Origin: JBOGVZ01 sp050692985
Lineage (GTDB): Bacteria > Actinomycetota > UBA4738 > CALAEC01
Direction of reading: 5' to 3'
Length of the DNA: 8,800 nucleotides
Assembly: GCA_050692985.1 (NCBI GenBank)
Contig: JBOGVZ010000011.1
Coordinates: 1-8,800, forward strand
The notes under the pieces were generated by a model, which was given only the letters and a program-made list of their open reading frames with translations, was not told the DNA's origin and did no database searches. The translations under genes were made by a program, and so were the position numbers. Below are positions 1 through 5,510 of the stretch, one piece after another; the first letter of the stretch is position 1, and every line of letters begins with the position of its first letter.

Positions 1-290
1 TCTTGTGGAAGTCCGGGCAGGCCAGCGCCCTGGAGGAGAACGAGGTGGCCGAGGGCCGCGACGTGGGCTCGGTCGGGGTGTTCGTCCCCGAGGCCGACGG
101 CCGGCAGCTCACCTTCCAGACGGAGGCCGGCCAGTTCGTCGACCAGGAGACCGGCTCGACCTGGAACATCGCCGGTCAGGCCACGGAGGGCCCTCTGGCC
201 GGCCACGCCCTGGAGCGCATCCACCACTTCGACACCTTCTGGTTCGCCTGGTCGTCGTACCAGCCGGGCACCGCGCTGGTGGAAGGGTGA
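1..290 (+). CDS. DUF3179 domain-containing protein, C-terminal part (cut by window start)
   Basis: Only the last 95 codons are present and the reading frame is open to the left edge, so the true start is outside. The visible part has the hallmarks of the DUF3179 family as I know it: a start of the type LWKSGQASAL, then GRDVGSVGVF, a 'DGRQLTF' strand, the block ETGSTWNIAGQA, 'GPLAGHALE', and a closing HFDTFWFAWSSYQPGT. The family's biochemical role is not known; members are often exported or lipoproteins, but the N-terminus that would show this is missing. The stop TGA (288-290) overlaps the ATG of the TlpA-like gene (TGATG), so the two are probably translated together. That coupling suggests a job in the envelope linked to thiol redox, which is inference. 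Family assignment is confident; function is not. Confidence 0.85.
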   Translation, partial: LWKSGQASALEENEVAEGRDVGSVGVFVPEADGRQLTFQTEAGQFVDQETGSTWNIAGQATEGPLAGHALERIHHFDTFWFAWSSYQPGTALVEG

Positions 291-832
291 TGGGGAGACG
301 CTCGGCCCTGGTCGGTGTCCTGGTCATCTTGCTGGCGGTGATCCTGGGGGCGGCCTTCCTGCTGACCAGGTCGGCCGAACAAACCCCGGCGGCGGCGCCC
401 CAGGGTGAGCCGGGTCCATCCAGCTCCTTCGAGATGTTCGACGGCTCCACGGCCACCCTGGCTGATTACCGTGGCCGCCCGGTGGTGGTCAACTTCTGGG
501 CCTCCTGGTGCCCTCCCTGCGTGGCCGAGATGCCTGAGTTCGAGCGGGTGCACCAGGAGCTGGGCGATCAGGTGGCCTTCCTGGGGATCAACACCCAGGA
601 TGTGCCGCCGGCCGGCTCTCCTGAGGCGGCCCTGCGGCTGGTGGAGCAGACCGGGGTCAGCTACGACCTGGCCTGGGACCCCGACGGCGAGCTGTTCCAG
701 GCCTTCGGGGTGTTCGGCATGCCCAGCACCTTCTTCGTCTCCCCCGGAGGGGAGATCGTGGGCCGCCATACCGGCCTGCTGACCGCCGACCTTCTCCGTC
801 GAGAGATCGAGCGGCTGCTCGTCCCTGCATGA
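290..832 (+). CDS. TlpA/ResA-type membrane-anchored thiol:disulfide oxidoreductase
   Basis: Predicted 180-residue thioredoxin-fold protein acting on the outer face of the cytoplasmic membrane. Residues 6-25 form one uncleaved hydrophobic anchor after MGRR, followed by an Ala/Pro linker (about 33-45). The redoxin domain covers about 46-180, with active site WCPPC (Cys74 and Cys77) after the strand VVVNFWAS and the usual cis-proline at Pro145 in GMPSTFF. An insert around residues 103-125 is typical of TlpA/ResA/DsbE relatives. The ATG at 290 overlaps the upstream stop; a GTG one codon earlier (287) is possible. Its own stop overlaps the next ATG as ATGA, so it is coupled to the CcdA-like gene, its expected electron donor. 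It could reduce apocytochrome c or other exported thiol proteins; no cytochrome gene is visible to decide. Family call is firm, substrate unknown. Confidence 0.93.
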   Translation: MGRRSALVGVLVILLAVILGAAFLLTRSAEQTPAAAPQGEPGPSSSFEMFDGSTATLADYRGRPVVVNFWASWCPPCVAEMPEFERVHQELGDQVAFLGINTQDVPPAGSPEAALRLVEQTGVSYDLAWDPDGELFQAFGVFGMPSTFFVSPGGEIVGRHTGLLTADLLRREIERLLVPA

Positions 833-1680
833 TCGACGCTCCGCTGGCGCTGGCTTTTGCGGCCGGGCTGGTCTCCACCGTCAACCCGTGTGGCTTTGCC
901 ATGCTGCCCGCGTACCTCTCGTACTTCTTGGGGCTGGACGAACCGGGCGAGGGTCGGGCGACGGTGGGACGTGCGCTTCAGATCGGGTCGGTGGTCTCGG
1001 GCGGTTTCCTGGTGGTGTTCGGGGTGGTGGGGGCGTTGGTGACGCTGGGCCTCCGGTGGGTCATCACCCTGATTCCCTGGGCGGCGCTCCTCATCGGGGC
1101 CGGCCTGGTTCTGCTGGGCCTGGCCATGCTGGCCGGGTACCAGCCGGTGGCCCGCCTCCCCAAGGTGCGAGGGGGCGCCCACTCCAGCGCCTTCGTCTTC
1201 GGGGTGGCCTACGCGGTGGCCTCGTTGTCCTGCACGCTTCCCGTCTTCCTCACCGTCGTGGCTGGATCCCTGACCGGCCTCGACTTCCTCTCCGGCCTGG
1301 TGACTTTCGTGGTGTACGGGCTGGGCATGTCGCTGGTGTTGGTGTCGGTGACCCTGGCAATGGCGATGGGGAGGCGCTCCCTGGTGGCATGGCTGCGGCG
1401 TTTGGCCCGCTACCTCAACCGGGTGGCAGCGGCCATCCTGGTGGTGGCTGGTGCCTACATCGTCTTCTTCTGGGCCACCAACCTCTCTCGGGGCCCCACC
1501 TCGCTCTCCGATCCGGTGGTCTTCGTGGAGCGGATCTCCTCGGTCCTTACTCAGCTGGTGGGCGGTTCCCCGCTGGTGTGGGGAGCGCTCCTCGGAGCGC
1601 TGGTGCTTGCGGCGGCCGCGTACACGGTGCTCAGTGGCCGGGGTCCCAGGGTGCCGGGCCAGCGCACCGGAGCCGAATGA
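829..1680 (+). CDS. ccdA: CcdA/DsbD-type cytochrome c biogenesis transmembrane protein
   Basis: A 283-residue polytopic membrane protein that, by family, carries electrons from cytoplasmic thioredoxin across the membrane to periplasm-side thioredoxins such as TlpA. The paired redox cysteines sit where CcdA has them: Cys21 in TVNPCGFAMLP of helix 1 and Cys135 in ASLSCTLPVF of helix 4. Hydrophobic segments lie near residues 5-33, 52-74, 77-103, 118-146, 151-181 and 199-217, with an extra one at 248-267 beyond the six-helix core; the tail is short and basic. The ATG at 829 overlaps the TlpA stop (ATGA), which fixes the start. It may also supply the MauD-like thioredoxin encoded about 3 kb downstream, since no second cysteine-bearing CcdA is visible there; that link is inference. 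Confidence 0.93.
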   Translation: MIDAPLALAFAAGLVSTVNPCGFAMLPAYLSYFLGLDEPGEGRATVGRALQIGSVVSGGFLVVFGVVGALVTLGLRWVITLIPWAALLIGAGLVLLGLAMLAGYQPVARLPKVRGGAHSSAFVFGVAYAVASLSCTLPVFLTVVAGSLTGLDFLSGLVTFVVYGLGMSLVLVSVTLAMAMGRRSLVAWLRRLARYLNRVAAAILVVAGAYIVFFWATNLSRGPTSLSDPVVFVERISSVLTQLVGGSPLVWGALLGALVLAAAAYTVLSGRGPRVPGQRTGAE

Positions 1681-1742
1681 TTCTCCGAGACTGGGGAGCG
1701 GAACCGTCCCTGCCCCTGCGGTGTAGGACGGGTGATCTGGCG

Positions 1743-1750
1743 AGGAGGTG
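1743..1750 (+). promoter_or_regulatory. Strong Shine-Dalgarno for the 1753 start
   Basis: AGGAGGTG lies 4 nt (from the end of AGGAGG) before ATG 1753. It favours that start over the in-frame GTG at 1732, which has no comparable site and would put seven unneeded residues before the signal peptide. Confidence 0.7.
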
Positions 1751-1752
1751 CG

Positions 1753-2298
1753 ATGCGACGTGTTGCAGTAGTGGGCGCGGTAGCGCTCGTGTTGCTGGCC
1801 CTCATGGCCCCGGCTTTTGCCAAGGGGCCTACCAAGGCCACCATCGAGGGGGACGGGCTGTCGGCGCCGATCACTCTGGATGGGAACGGGGAACCGGGAG
1901 CCATGGAGGAAGTGGCCCGCCTGGCGCAGTTCTCGGGCATCTTCCATGCTCTGGGGAAGGGCTTACCTGCGGACCGCCCGGCTGGGGAGTTAGGGCCCAA
2001 GCTCACGATCACCTGGTTCTTCCCTCCCGACTCCGAAGTGCTGGAGGAGCTCTATCCCTACGCGTCTGGCGGAGCCGTCACCTACACGGAGCCGGGCCAA
2101 ACCCTCTACGGGCACGATCTGGGGGGCGGTTGGTATCGAGCAGACCCGGCCCTGAAGGAGGTACTGGTCGAGGCGGGAATCCCTGAGCTTCCCGTGCGCT
2201 CATCGGTCCCCAGCCCGGCCGTGTCGCTGGCGGCTCTGGCGATTGCCGCCCTGGCTGTTCTTGCCGCCCGCCGGCTCCGGCCGGCCCCCGCAACCTAG
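1753..2298 (+). CDS. Secreted, C-terminally membrane-anchored protein of unknown function
   Basis: A 181-residue protein I cannot assign to a named family. Residues 1-23 look like a Sec signal peptide (MRR, hydrophobic core, APAFA before Lys24). The exported part (about 24-150) opens with strand-like 'KATIEGDGLSAPITLDG' and later carries LTITWFFPP, a YPYASGGAVTYTEPGQ block and GGWYRADPALKEVL. A second hydrophobic stretch at 156-172 followed by RRLR would anchor the C-terminus, with the basic tail inside the cell. It has no cysteines, so it is not an obvious thiol-relay substrate despite following ccdA by 72 bp. The YPYA-GG-V-YT-PGQ pattern reminds me of uncharacterised actinobacterial secreted proteins. 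Reality of the gene is well supported (SD, signal peptide, anchor); function is unknown. Confidence 0.8.
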   Translation: MRRVAVVGAVALVLLALMAPAFAKGPTKATIEGDGLSAPITLDGNGEPGAMEEVARLAQFSGIFHALGKGLPADRPAGELGPKLTITWFFPPDSEVLEELYPYASGGAVTYTEPGQTLYGHDLGGGWYRADPALKEVLVEAGIPELPVRSSVPSPAVSLAALAIAALAVLAARRLRPAPAT

Positions 2299-2306
2299 CG
2301 CTCGCC

Positions 2307-2327
2307 CGCCTGGGATACTCCCAGGCG
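2307..2327 (+). repeat. Perfect 9-bp hairpin abutting the deaminase start
   Basis: Arms CGCCTGGGA (2307-2315) and TCCCAGGCG (2319-2327) are exact reverse complements around a TAC loop. The hairpin begins 8 bp after the stop of the upstream gene and ends 2 nt before ATG 2330. It could end the upstream transcript (there is no T-run), act as an operator, or mask the start region of the deaminase mRNA. A GATACT box (2314-2319), close to a -10 consensus, lies inside it. Confidence 0.55.
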
Positions 2328-2329
2328 AG

Positions 2330-2773
2330 ATGGGCGACACGGCCTTCCTGGAGCTGGCGCTGGAGCAGGCTCACATCGGGCGTTCGGAAGGTGGTATTCC
2401 CATCGGCGCGGCGCTGGTGGCCTTCGACCGGGTGCTGGGGGTGGGCCGCAACCGCCGGGTCCAGCTCGGCAGCGTCATCCGGCACGGGGAGATGGATGCC
2501 CTGGAGAACGCCGGTCGCCATGGAGCGGACGTCTACCGCCGGAGCACCATGTACACGACCCTCTCGCCGTGCCACATGTGTAGCGGGGCGATCCTCCTCT
2601 ACGGCATTCCCCGGGTGGTGATCGGAGAGAACCGCACCTTCTTGGGCGCTGAGGAGCTCTTGCAGAACCAAGGCGTGGAAGTGGTCGACCTCGACTCCGA
2701 GGAGTGTGTGCGGTTGATGGAGTCTTTCATCGCCGAGAACCCCGAGCTCTGGGAGGAGGACATCGGGGTCTAG
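2330..2773 (+). CDS. Cytosine deaminase of the yeast Fcy1 type (CDA-fold, zinc)
   Basis: A 147-residue cytosolic hydrolase of the cytidine/deoxycytidylate deaminase fold, predicted to convert cytosine to uracil and ammonia in pyrimidine salvage. Zinc ligands are His52 (in RHGEMDALEN) and Cys81/Cys84 (in TTLSPCHMCSGA), with Glu54 as proton shuttle. Compared with Saccharomyces Fcy1 as I remember it, substrate-pocket residues are kept in order: Asn41, Phe104 (GENRTF), Trp141 and Asp144 in the closing WEEDIGV, matching the yeast C-terminus WFEDIGE. Blocks GGIPIG, YTTLSPC and YGIPRVVIGEN also match. This is closer to Fcy1 than to TadA or guanine deaminase, and unrelated to the amidohydrolase CodA usual in bacteria. 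No Shine-Dalgarno precedes ATG 2330. No cytosine permease or other pyrimidine gene is adjacent. The alternative is a deaminase with a different or broader base specificity. Confidence 0.9.
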   Translation: MGDTAFLELALEQAHIGRSEGGIPIGAALVAFDRVLGVGRNRRVQLGSVIRHGEMDALENAGRHGADVYRRSTMYTTLSPCHMCSGAILLYGIPRVVIGENRTFLGAEELLQNQGVEVVDLDSEECVRLMESFIAENPELWEEDIGV

Positions 2774-2817
2774 GGTCCCCCGCCGTCGGGCGTGAATCCG
2801 GGCGCGATCGGGGGACC
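2774..2817 (+). terminator. Inverted repeat after the deaminase gene, possible terminator
   Basis: GGTCCCCCG (2774-2782) begins at the base after the TAG stop and is exactly repeated in inverse as CGGGGGACC (2809-2817), with a 26-nt GC-rich loop. There is no clear T-run, so it is either a high-GC-type terminator or an mRNA 3' stem. It separates the deaminase from the mau-like operon. Confidence 0.4.
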
Positions 2818-2851
2818 GTTCGTTGCGCCGGGAGGAGCGCGGGGGCCTGGC

Positions 2852-2857
2852 TACCAT
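2852..2857 (+). promoter_or_regulatory. Putative -10 box of a leaderless promoter for the mau-like operon
   Basis: TACCAT fits TAnnnT and is followed by 9 nt and then ATG 2867, so transcription would start at or within a few bases of the start codon. No Shine-Dalgarno lies at the right spacing before ATG 2867, as expected for a leaderless mRNA. I see no convincing -35. Confidence 0.4.
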
Positions 2858-2866
2858 CTCCGGCCC

Positions 2867-3388
2867 ATGAGCGCCCTGGCCGGTTTGTTCTTTGCCTGCA
2901 GCGGCCTGCTCGGGGTGGCCGGGGTCTTCAAGCTCCTGCGTCCGTCGACTACACAGGCGACCCTTCTCGCCGTCGGGCTGCCCGGCTCGAGGCGCCTGGT
3001 TCAGGCGGTCGGCGGGGCGGAACTGGCGATCGGGGCCGGTGCCCTCCTCGGCGTGCGCGGGTCGGCCGTCTTGGTGATGGCCGCCTACCTGAGCTTGGCC
3101 GGCTTCGTGGGTTTGGCCATGCGGCGCGGGCTGAATCTGGCCTCTTGTGGTTGCTTCGGCCGCGCGGATGCCCCACCCACCGTCCTCCACCTGGCGGTCA
3201 ACCTGGGAGCGGCGGTCGTCGCCGGGATGGCGGCCTTCGCATCGCTCCCCGGTCTGATGGCGGTCCTCGGCGAGCAACCCGCCGGGGGGTTCCCTTTGCT
3301 CCTCTTGATTGGGCTCACGACCTACCTTCTCTACCTAGCCCTGACGGCCCTCCCCACGGCTCGGGCGGCCATCAGGCTCACATCGTGA
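2867..3388 (+). CDS. MauE/DoxX-like redox-associated membrane protein
   Basis: A 173-residue membrane protein of the MauE (methylamine utilisation) group. Hydrophobic segments lie near residues 3-22, 44-62, 64-85, 104-128 and 140-164. Family signs are the GxFKLLRP end of helix 1 and the SCGCFG motif with Cys94 and Cys96 after helix 3, a CxC pair placed at the membrane surface. In mau loci MauE acts with MauD in forming the small subunit, which is rich in disulfides; its exact chemistry is not settled. ATG 2867 is chosen because it starts directly at a transmembrane helix and follows a -10 box; an in-frame GTG far upstream at 2792 would add a Gly/Pro-rich stretch reading through the inverted repeat. 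The stop overlaps the next gene's GTG (GTGA), coupling it to the cysteine-rich Tat protein, its probable client. Confidence 0.85.
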   Translation: MSALAGLFFACSGLLGVAGVFKLLRPSTTQATLLAVGLPGSRRLVQAVGGAELAIGAGALLGVRGSAVLVMAAYLSLAGFVGLAMRRGLNLASCGCFGRADAPPTVLHLAVNLGAAVVAGMAAFASLPGLMAVLGEQPAGGFPLLLLIGLTTYLLYLALTALPTARAAIRLTS

Positions 3389-4686
3389 GCTTGGTCACCC
3401 AGGCAGGGGGATTGCTCGAGTCCCGGGTCAGCCGGCGAGGTTTCATCGCCCGCTCCACGCTGATGGGAGCGGCGCTCACGGTGGCGCCTCTCCGCTTCCT
3501 GCTCGAGCCCGTGACGGCCTACGCAGCCATCTGCTCGTGCGCGGGGACGAGCTGCGACTGCGGGGCCCTGTGTTGCGACGGCTACACCGAGTTCTGCTGC
3601 ACGCTCACCGGGAAGAACGAGTGCCCGCCCGGGTCGGTGGCCGGCGGCTGGTGGAAGGCGGACGGCTCGGGCTTCTGCGACCTGAACGGCACCCCCCAAC
3701 CTCGCTTCTACGTCGATTGCAACGCTCGGGTGTGTGACTGTGCCTGTGGCACCAACGGCACCTGCGTCCCGGAGTGCGCCGGTTGTACCTGCACGTGCGG
3801 CAACGGGGACTGCGGCAACCGAAAGACATGCTGCACCGCCTTCCGCTACGGCCAGTGCAACCTGGAGAGCCCGTGCATCGGCCCCATCACCTGCCGGGTG
3901 GTGACCTGCAGCCCGCCCTGGGTGTGGGATGCAACCTGCACCCAGACCTCGGCCACGGACAACGCCACCGCCTTTCACAACGCCGCCTGCCTGACATCTT
4001 TCCTGCCGAGCGGCGGCATCCCGGTGGTGGGTGACTGGGACGGCGACGGGTTGGCCACCGCGGGCGTGTTCCACAATGGGACCTGGTACCTCAAGAACCG
4101 CAACGACTCCAGCCCACCCGACCTGATCTTCCCCTACGGCAATCCAGGGGATGTCCCGGTCGTGGGCAACTGGGACGGACAGGGTGGGGACACGGTGGGG
4201 GTGGTCCGCTCCAACGGTCACTGGTTCCTGCGCAACTCCAACACCGCCGGGTTCGCCGATTTCGAGTTCTGGTACGGCAACCCCGGCGACCAGTTCGTAG
4301 TGGGCGACTGGGACGGAGACGGGGTCGACACGCCCGGCGCCATTCGCTCCAACGGACACTGGTTCCTGCGCAACTCCAACTCAGCCGGGTTCGCCGATCT
4401 CGATTTCTGGTACGGCAACCCCGGCGACCGCTTTGTGGTGGGCGACTGGGACGGAGACGGAGTCGATGGCCCAGGGGTGGTCCGCCAGAGCGGACACTGG
4501 TTCCTGCGCAACTCCCCGACGATCGGGGTCGCCGACCTGGACTTCTGGTTCGGCAACCCCGGCGACATCCCGGTGGTGGGGAACTGGGACGGCCAGGGCG
4601 GGGACACGGTGGGGGTGGTGAGATCCGATACCTGGTATCTGCGCAACTCGCTCAGCTCAGGGTCGGCCGACATGGTGCTCAGATAG
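3385..4686 (+). CDS. Tat-exported cysteine-rich MauA-like domain fused to five FG-GAP-like repeats
   Basis: A 433-residue exported protein. The N-terminus has a Tat signal: SRRGFIA with Arg17-Arg18, a hydrophobic stretch, then a likely cleavage after AYA (Ala47). Residues 48-202 hold 28 cysteines, with landmarks CPPGS (80-84), GGWWKADGSGFC (87-98), FYVDCN, RKTCC, FRYGQC (153-158) and CRVVTCSPPW (170-179). Spacing and the CPPG-then-Trp motif recall the methylamine dehydrogenase light chain (MauA); I recall similar uncharacterised actinobacterial secreted proteins. Residues 212-433 are five repeats of 45-46 residues with consensus VVGDWDGDG, then WFLRNS, then FWYGNPGD; the DWDGDG loops look calcium-binding and the repeats probably form a beta-propeller. 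GTG 3385 overlaps the mauE-like stop. Tat use implies folding or cofactor loading before export, or co-export. No catalytic role is proven; it may be structural or surface-exposed. Confidence 0.85.
   Translation: MSLVTQAGGLLESRVSRRGFIARSTLMGAALTVAPLRFLLEPVTAYAAICSCAGTSCDCGALCCDGYTEFCCTLTGKNECPPGSVAGGWWKADGSGFCDLNGTPQPRFYVDCNARVCDCACGTNGTCVPECAGCTCTCGNGDCGNRKTCCTAFRYGQCNLESPCIGPITCRVVTCSPPWVWDATCTQTSATDNATAFHNAACLTSFLPSGGIPVVGDWDGDGLATAGVFHNGTWYLKNRNDSSPPDLIFPYGNPGDVPVVGNWDGQGGDTVGVVRSNGHWFLRNSNTAGFADFEFWYGNPGDQFVVGDWDGDGVDTPGAIRSNGHWFLRNSNSAGFADLDFWYGNPGDRFVVGDWDGDGVDGPGVVRQSGHWFLRNSPTIGVADLDFWFGNPGDIPVVGNWDGQGGDTVGVVRSDTWYLRNSLSSGSADMVLR
4018..4683 (+). repeat. Five in-frame tandem repeats, period 135-138 bp
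   Basis: Units start at 4018, 4153, 4291, 4429 and 4567; the last is truncated at the stop codon. Units 3 and 4 are close to identical in DNA (for example CTGGTTCCTGCGCAACTCC and TACGGCAACCCCGGCGAC recur). Units 2 and 5, which share GNWDGQGGDTVGVVRS, resemble each other more than their neighbours and lie exactly 414 bp (three units) apart, suggesting a block duplication or gene conversion. Confidence 0.9.
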
Positions 4687-4690
4687 GGAG

Positions 4691-4696
4691 AGGAGG
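4691..4696 (+). promoter_or_regulatory. Consensus Shine-Dalgarno for the MauD-like gene
   Basis: AGGAGG ends 5 nt before ATG 4702, in the 15-bp gap after the cysteine-rich gene's stop. It gives this gene its own strong initiation inside the operon, unlike the start-overlap coupling at 3385. Confidence 0.75.
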
Positions 4697-4701
4697 ACCC
4701 G

Positions 4702-5430
4702 ATGGTGGCGTTGATGGTGCTGGAGACGGTGGTGATCGCTCTGCTGGCCGTACTGGTGGCCGGGCTGCTGCGTAGCCACGCCGAGATCCTGCGCAAGCTG
4801 CACGATCTCGGGATTGGTGATGAGGAGCCCGTGTCCCGGTTGAGGCCGAAGAAGAGTGCGACCCGCGCTCGCCCCGCCTCGACGCCGGCCTATGACCTGG
4901 TCGGCGCCACTCCCTCGGGGGGGGCCGCGGCGATCGGGGTCGTGGGGGCCTCGCACCCAACCCTTTTGGCATTCCTCTCGACCGGCTGCCTCACCTGCGA
5001 CGACTTCTGGCGGGCCTTCGCGGCTGAGGAGGGGCTCTCCCTCCCGGGCCGGGACACCCGGCTGGTCATCGTCACCAAGGGGCTGGAGGAAGAGAGTGAA
5101 TCCCGGCTCCGCCGGCTGGCCCCGCAACACCTCCCCACGGTGCTTTCCTCCCAGGCCTGGGCCGACTACCGGGTGCCGGTCTCGCCCTACTTCATCCTGG
5201 TGGACGGTCCATCGGGTCGGGTGGTCGGGGAAGGGGCGGCCGCCACGTGGCCGCAGGTGTCCTCCCTGCTGGAGCAAGCGATGGCAGACGCCGACCTGGC
5301 CGCCGAGCGCTCCCCGGCGCTCGACACCGCTGACCGGGAGGCACGGGCCGACCGCGAGCTGTTCCGGGCCGGGATCCACCCCGGCCATGCGAGCCTCTAC
5401 CCGGTCGGACCCCCCGAGCAGGACCGCTGA
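4702..5430 (+). CDS. MauD-like membrane-anchored thioredoxin-fold protein
   Basis: A 242-residue protein with one N-terminal membrane helix (about residues 6-23), then a basic and Pro/Ala-rich linker (to about 65), and a thioredoxin-like domain (about 66-195) outside the membrane. The active site is Cys96-Leu-Thr-Cys99 in FLSTGCLTCDDFW; the cis-proline is Pro162 in VPVSPYFILVDG. This layout matches MauD, which is needed for small-subunit disulfide formation in methylamine dehydrogenase, but CLTC replaces the CPxC-type site usual in that group and may shift its redox potential. A charged tail (200-242) ends in FRAGIHPGHASLYP, which is not part of the thioredoxin fold and may dock a partner. 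It lies directly after the cysteine-rich gene and is likely the oxidase or isomerase for it. The fold is certain; the MauD label rests on architecture and context. Confidence 0.85.
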   Translation: MVALMVLETVVIALLAVLVAGLLRSHAEILRKLHDLGIGDEEPVSRLRPKKSATRARPASTPAYDLVGATPSGGAAAIGVVGASHPTLLAFLSTGCLTCDDFWRAFAAEEGLSLPGRDTRLVIVTKGLEEESESRLRRLAPQHLPTVLSSQAWADYRVPVSPYFILVDGPSGRVVGEGAAATWPQVSSLLEQAMADADLAAERSPALDTADREARADRELFRAGIHPGHASLYPVGPPEQDR

Positions 5431-5501
5431 TGGACTGGATCCCCTGGGTGGGCGTTGGGATGGCCGCCTTGGCCGGGGTTCGCTCGAGCTGGTCCCCTTG
5501 A
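5430..5501 (+). CDS. Possible coupled mini-protein, 23 residues
   Basis: ATG 5430 overlaps the stop of the MauD-like gene (TGATG) and opens a 23-codon frame, MDWIPWVGVGMAALAGV plus six residues. Its first 17 residues could form one short membrane-embedded helix. Its stop TGA overlaps the Shine-Dalgarno (AGGAG) of the next gene, so ribosomes finishing it would be placed at ATG 5511. It could be a small membrane subunit, a translational-coupling leader, or chance. Coupling on both sides is the main argument for translation. Confidence 0.35.
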   Translation: MDWIPWVGVGMAALAGVRSSWSP

Positions 5502-5510
5502 GGAGAGTCG

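Noticed and set aside
661..1947. Long minus-strand open frame opposite the TlpA and CcdA genes
   Set aside because: It is rich in His/Gln/Arg/Gly with no motif and runs antisense to two clear genes; typical of mirror frames in high-GC DNA.
888..2186. Long plus-strand frame overlapping ccdA and the following gene
   Set aside because: Gly/Arg/Pro-rich translation without motifs; the ccdA frame has the membrane helices and redox cysteines.
2078..3277. Long minus-strand frame opposite the deaminase and MauE-like genes
   Set aside because: Low-complexity Arg/His/Gln composition and no start signals; both overlapped plus-strand genes are well supported.
3331..4359. Minus-strand frame opposite the cysteine-rich Tat gene, Val/Ala/Gly-rich
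   Set aside because: It mirrors the repeat array and cysteine codons and has no recognisable domain or ribosome site.
4018..4683. Possible CRISPR or noncoding satellite because of regular repeats
   Set aside because: Repeats are 135-138 bp, in frame, imperfect and encode a conserved protein unit; there are no unique spacers.
5430..5510. Frameshift joining the MauD-like gene to the membrane protein
   Set aside because: The membrane protein has its own SD and start, and the MauD-like protein is full length with a natural tail; no sign of a split domain.
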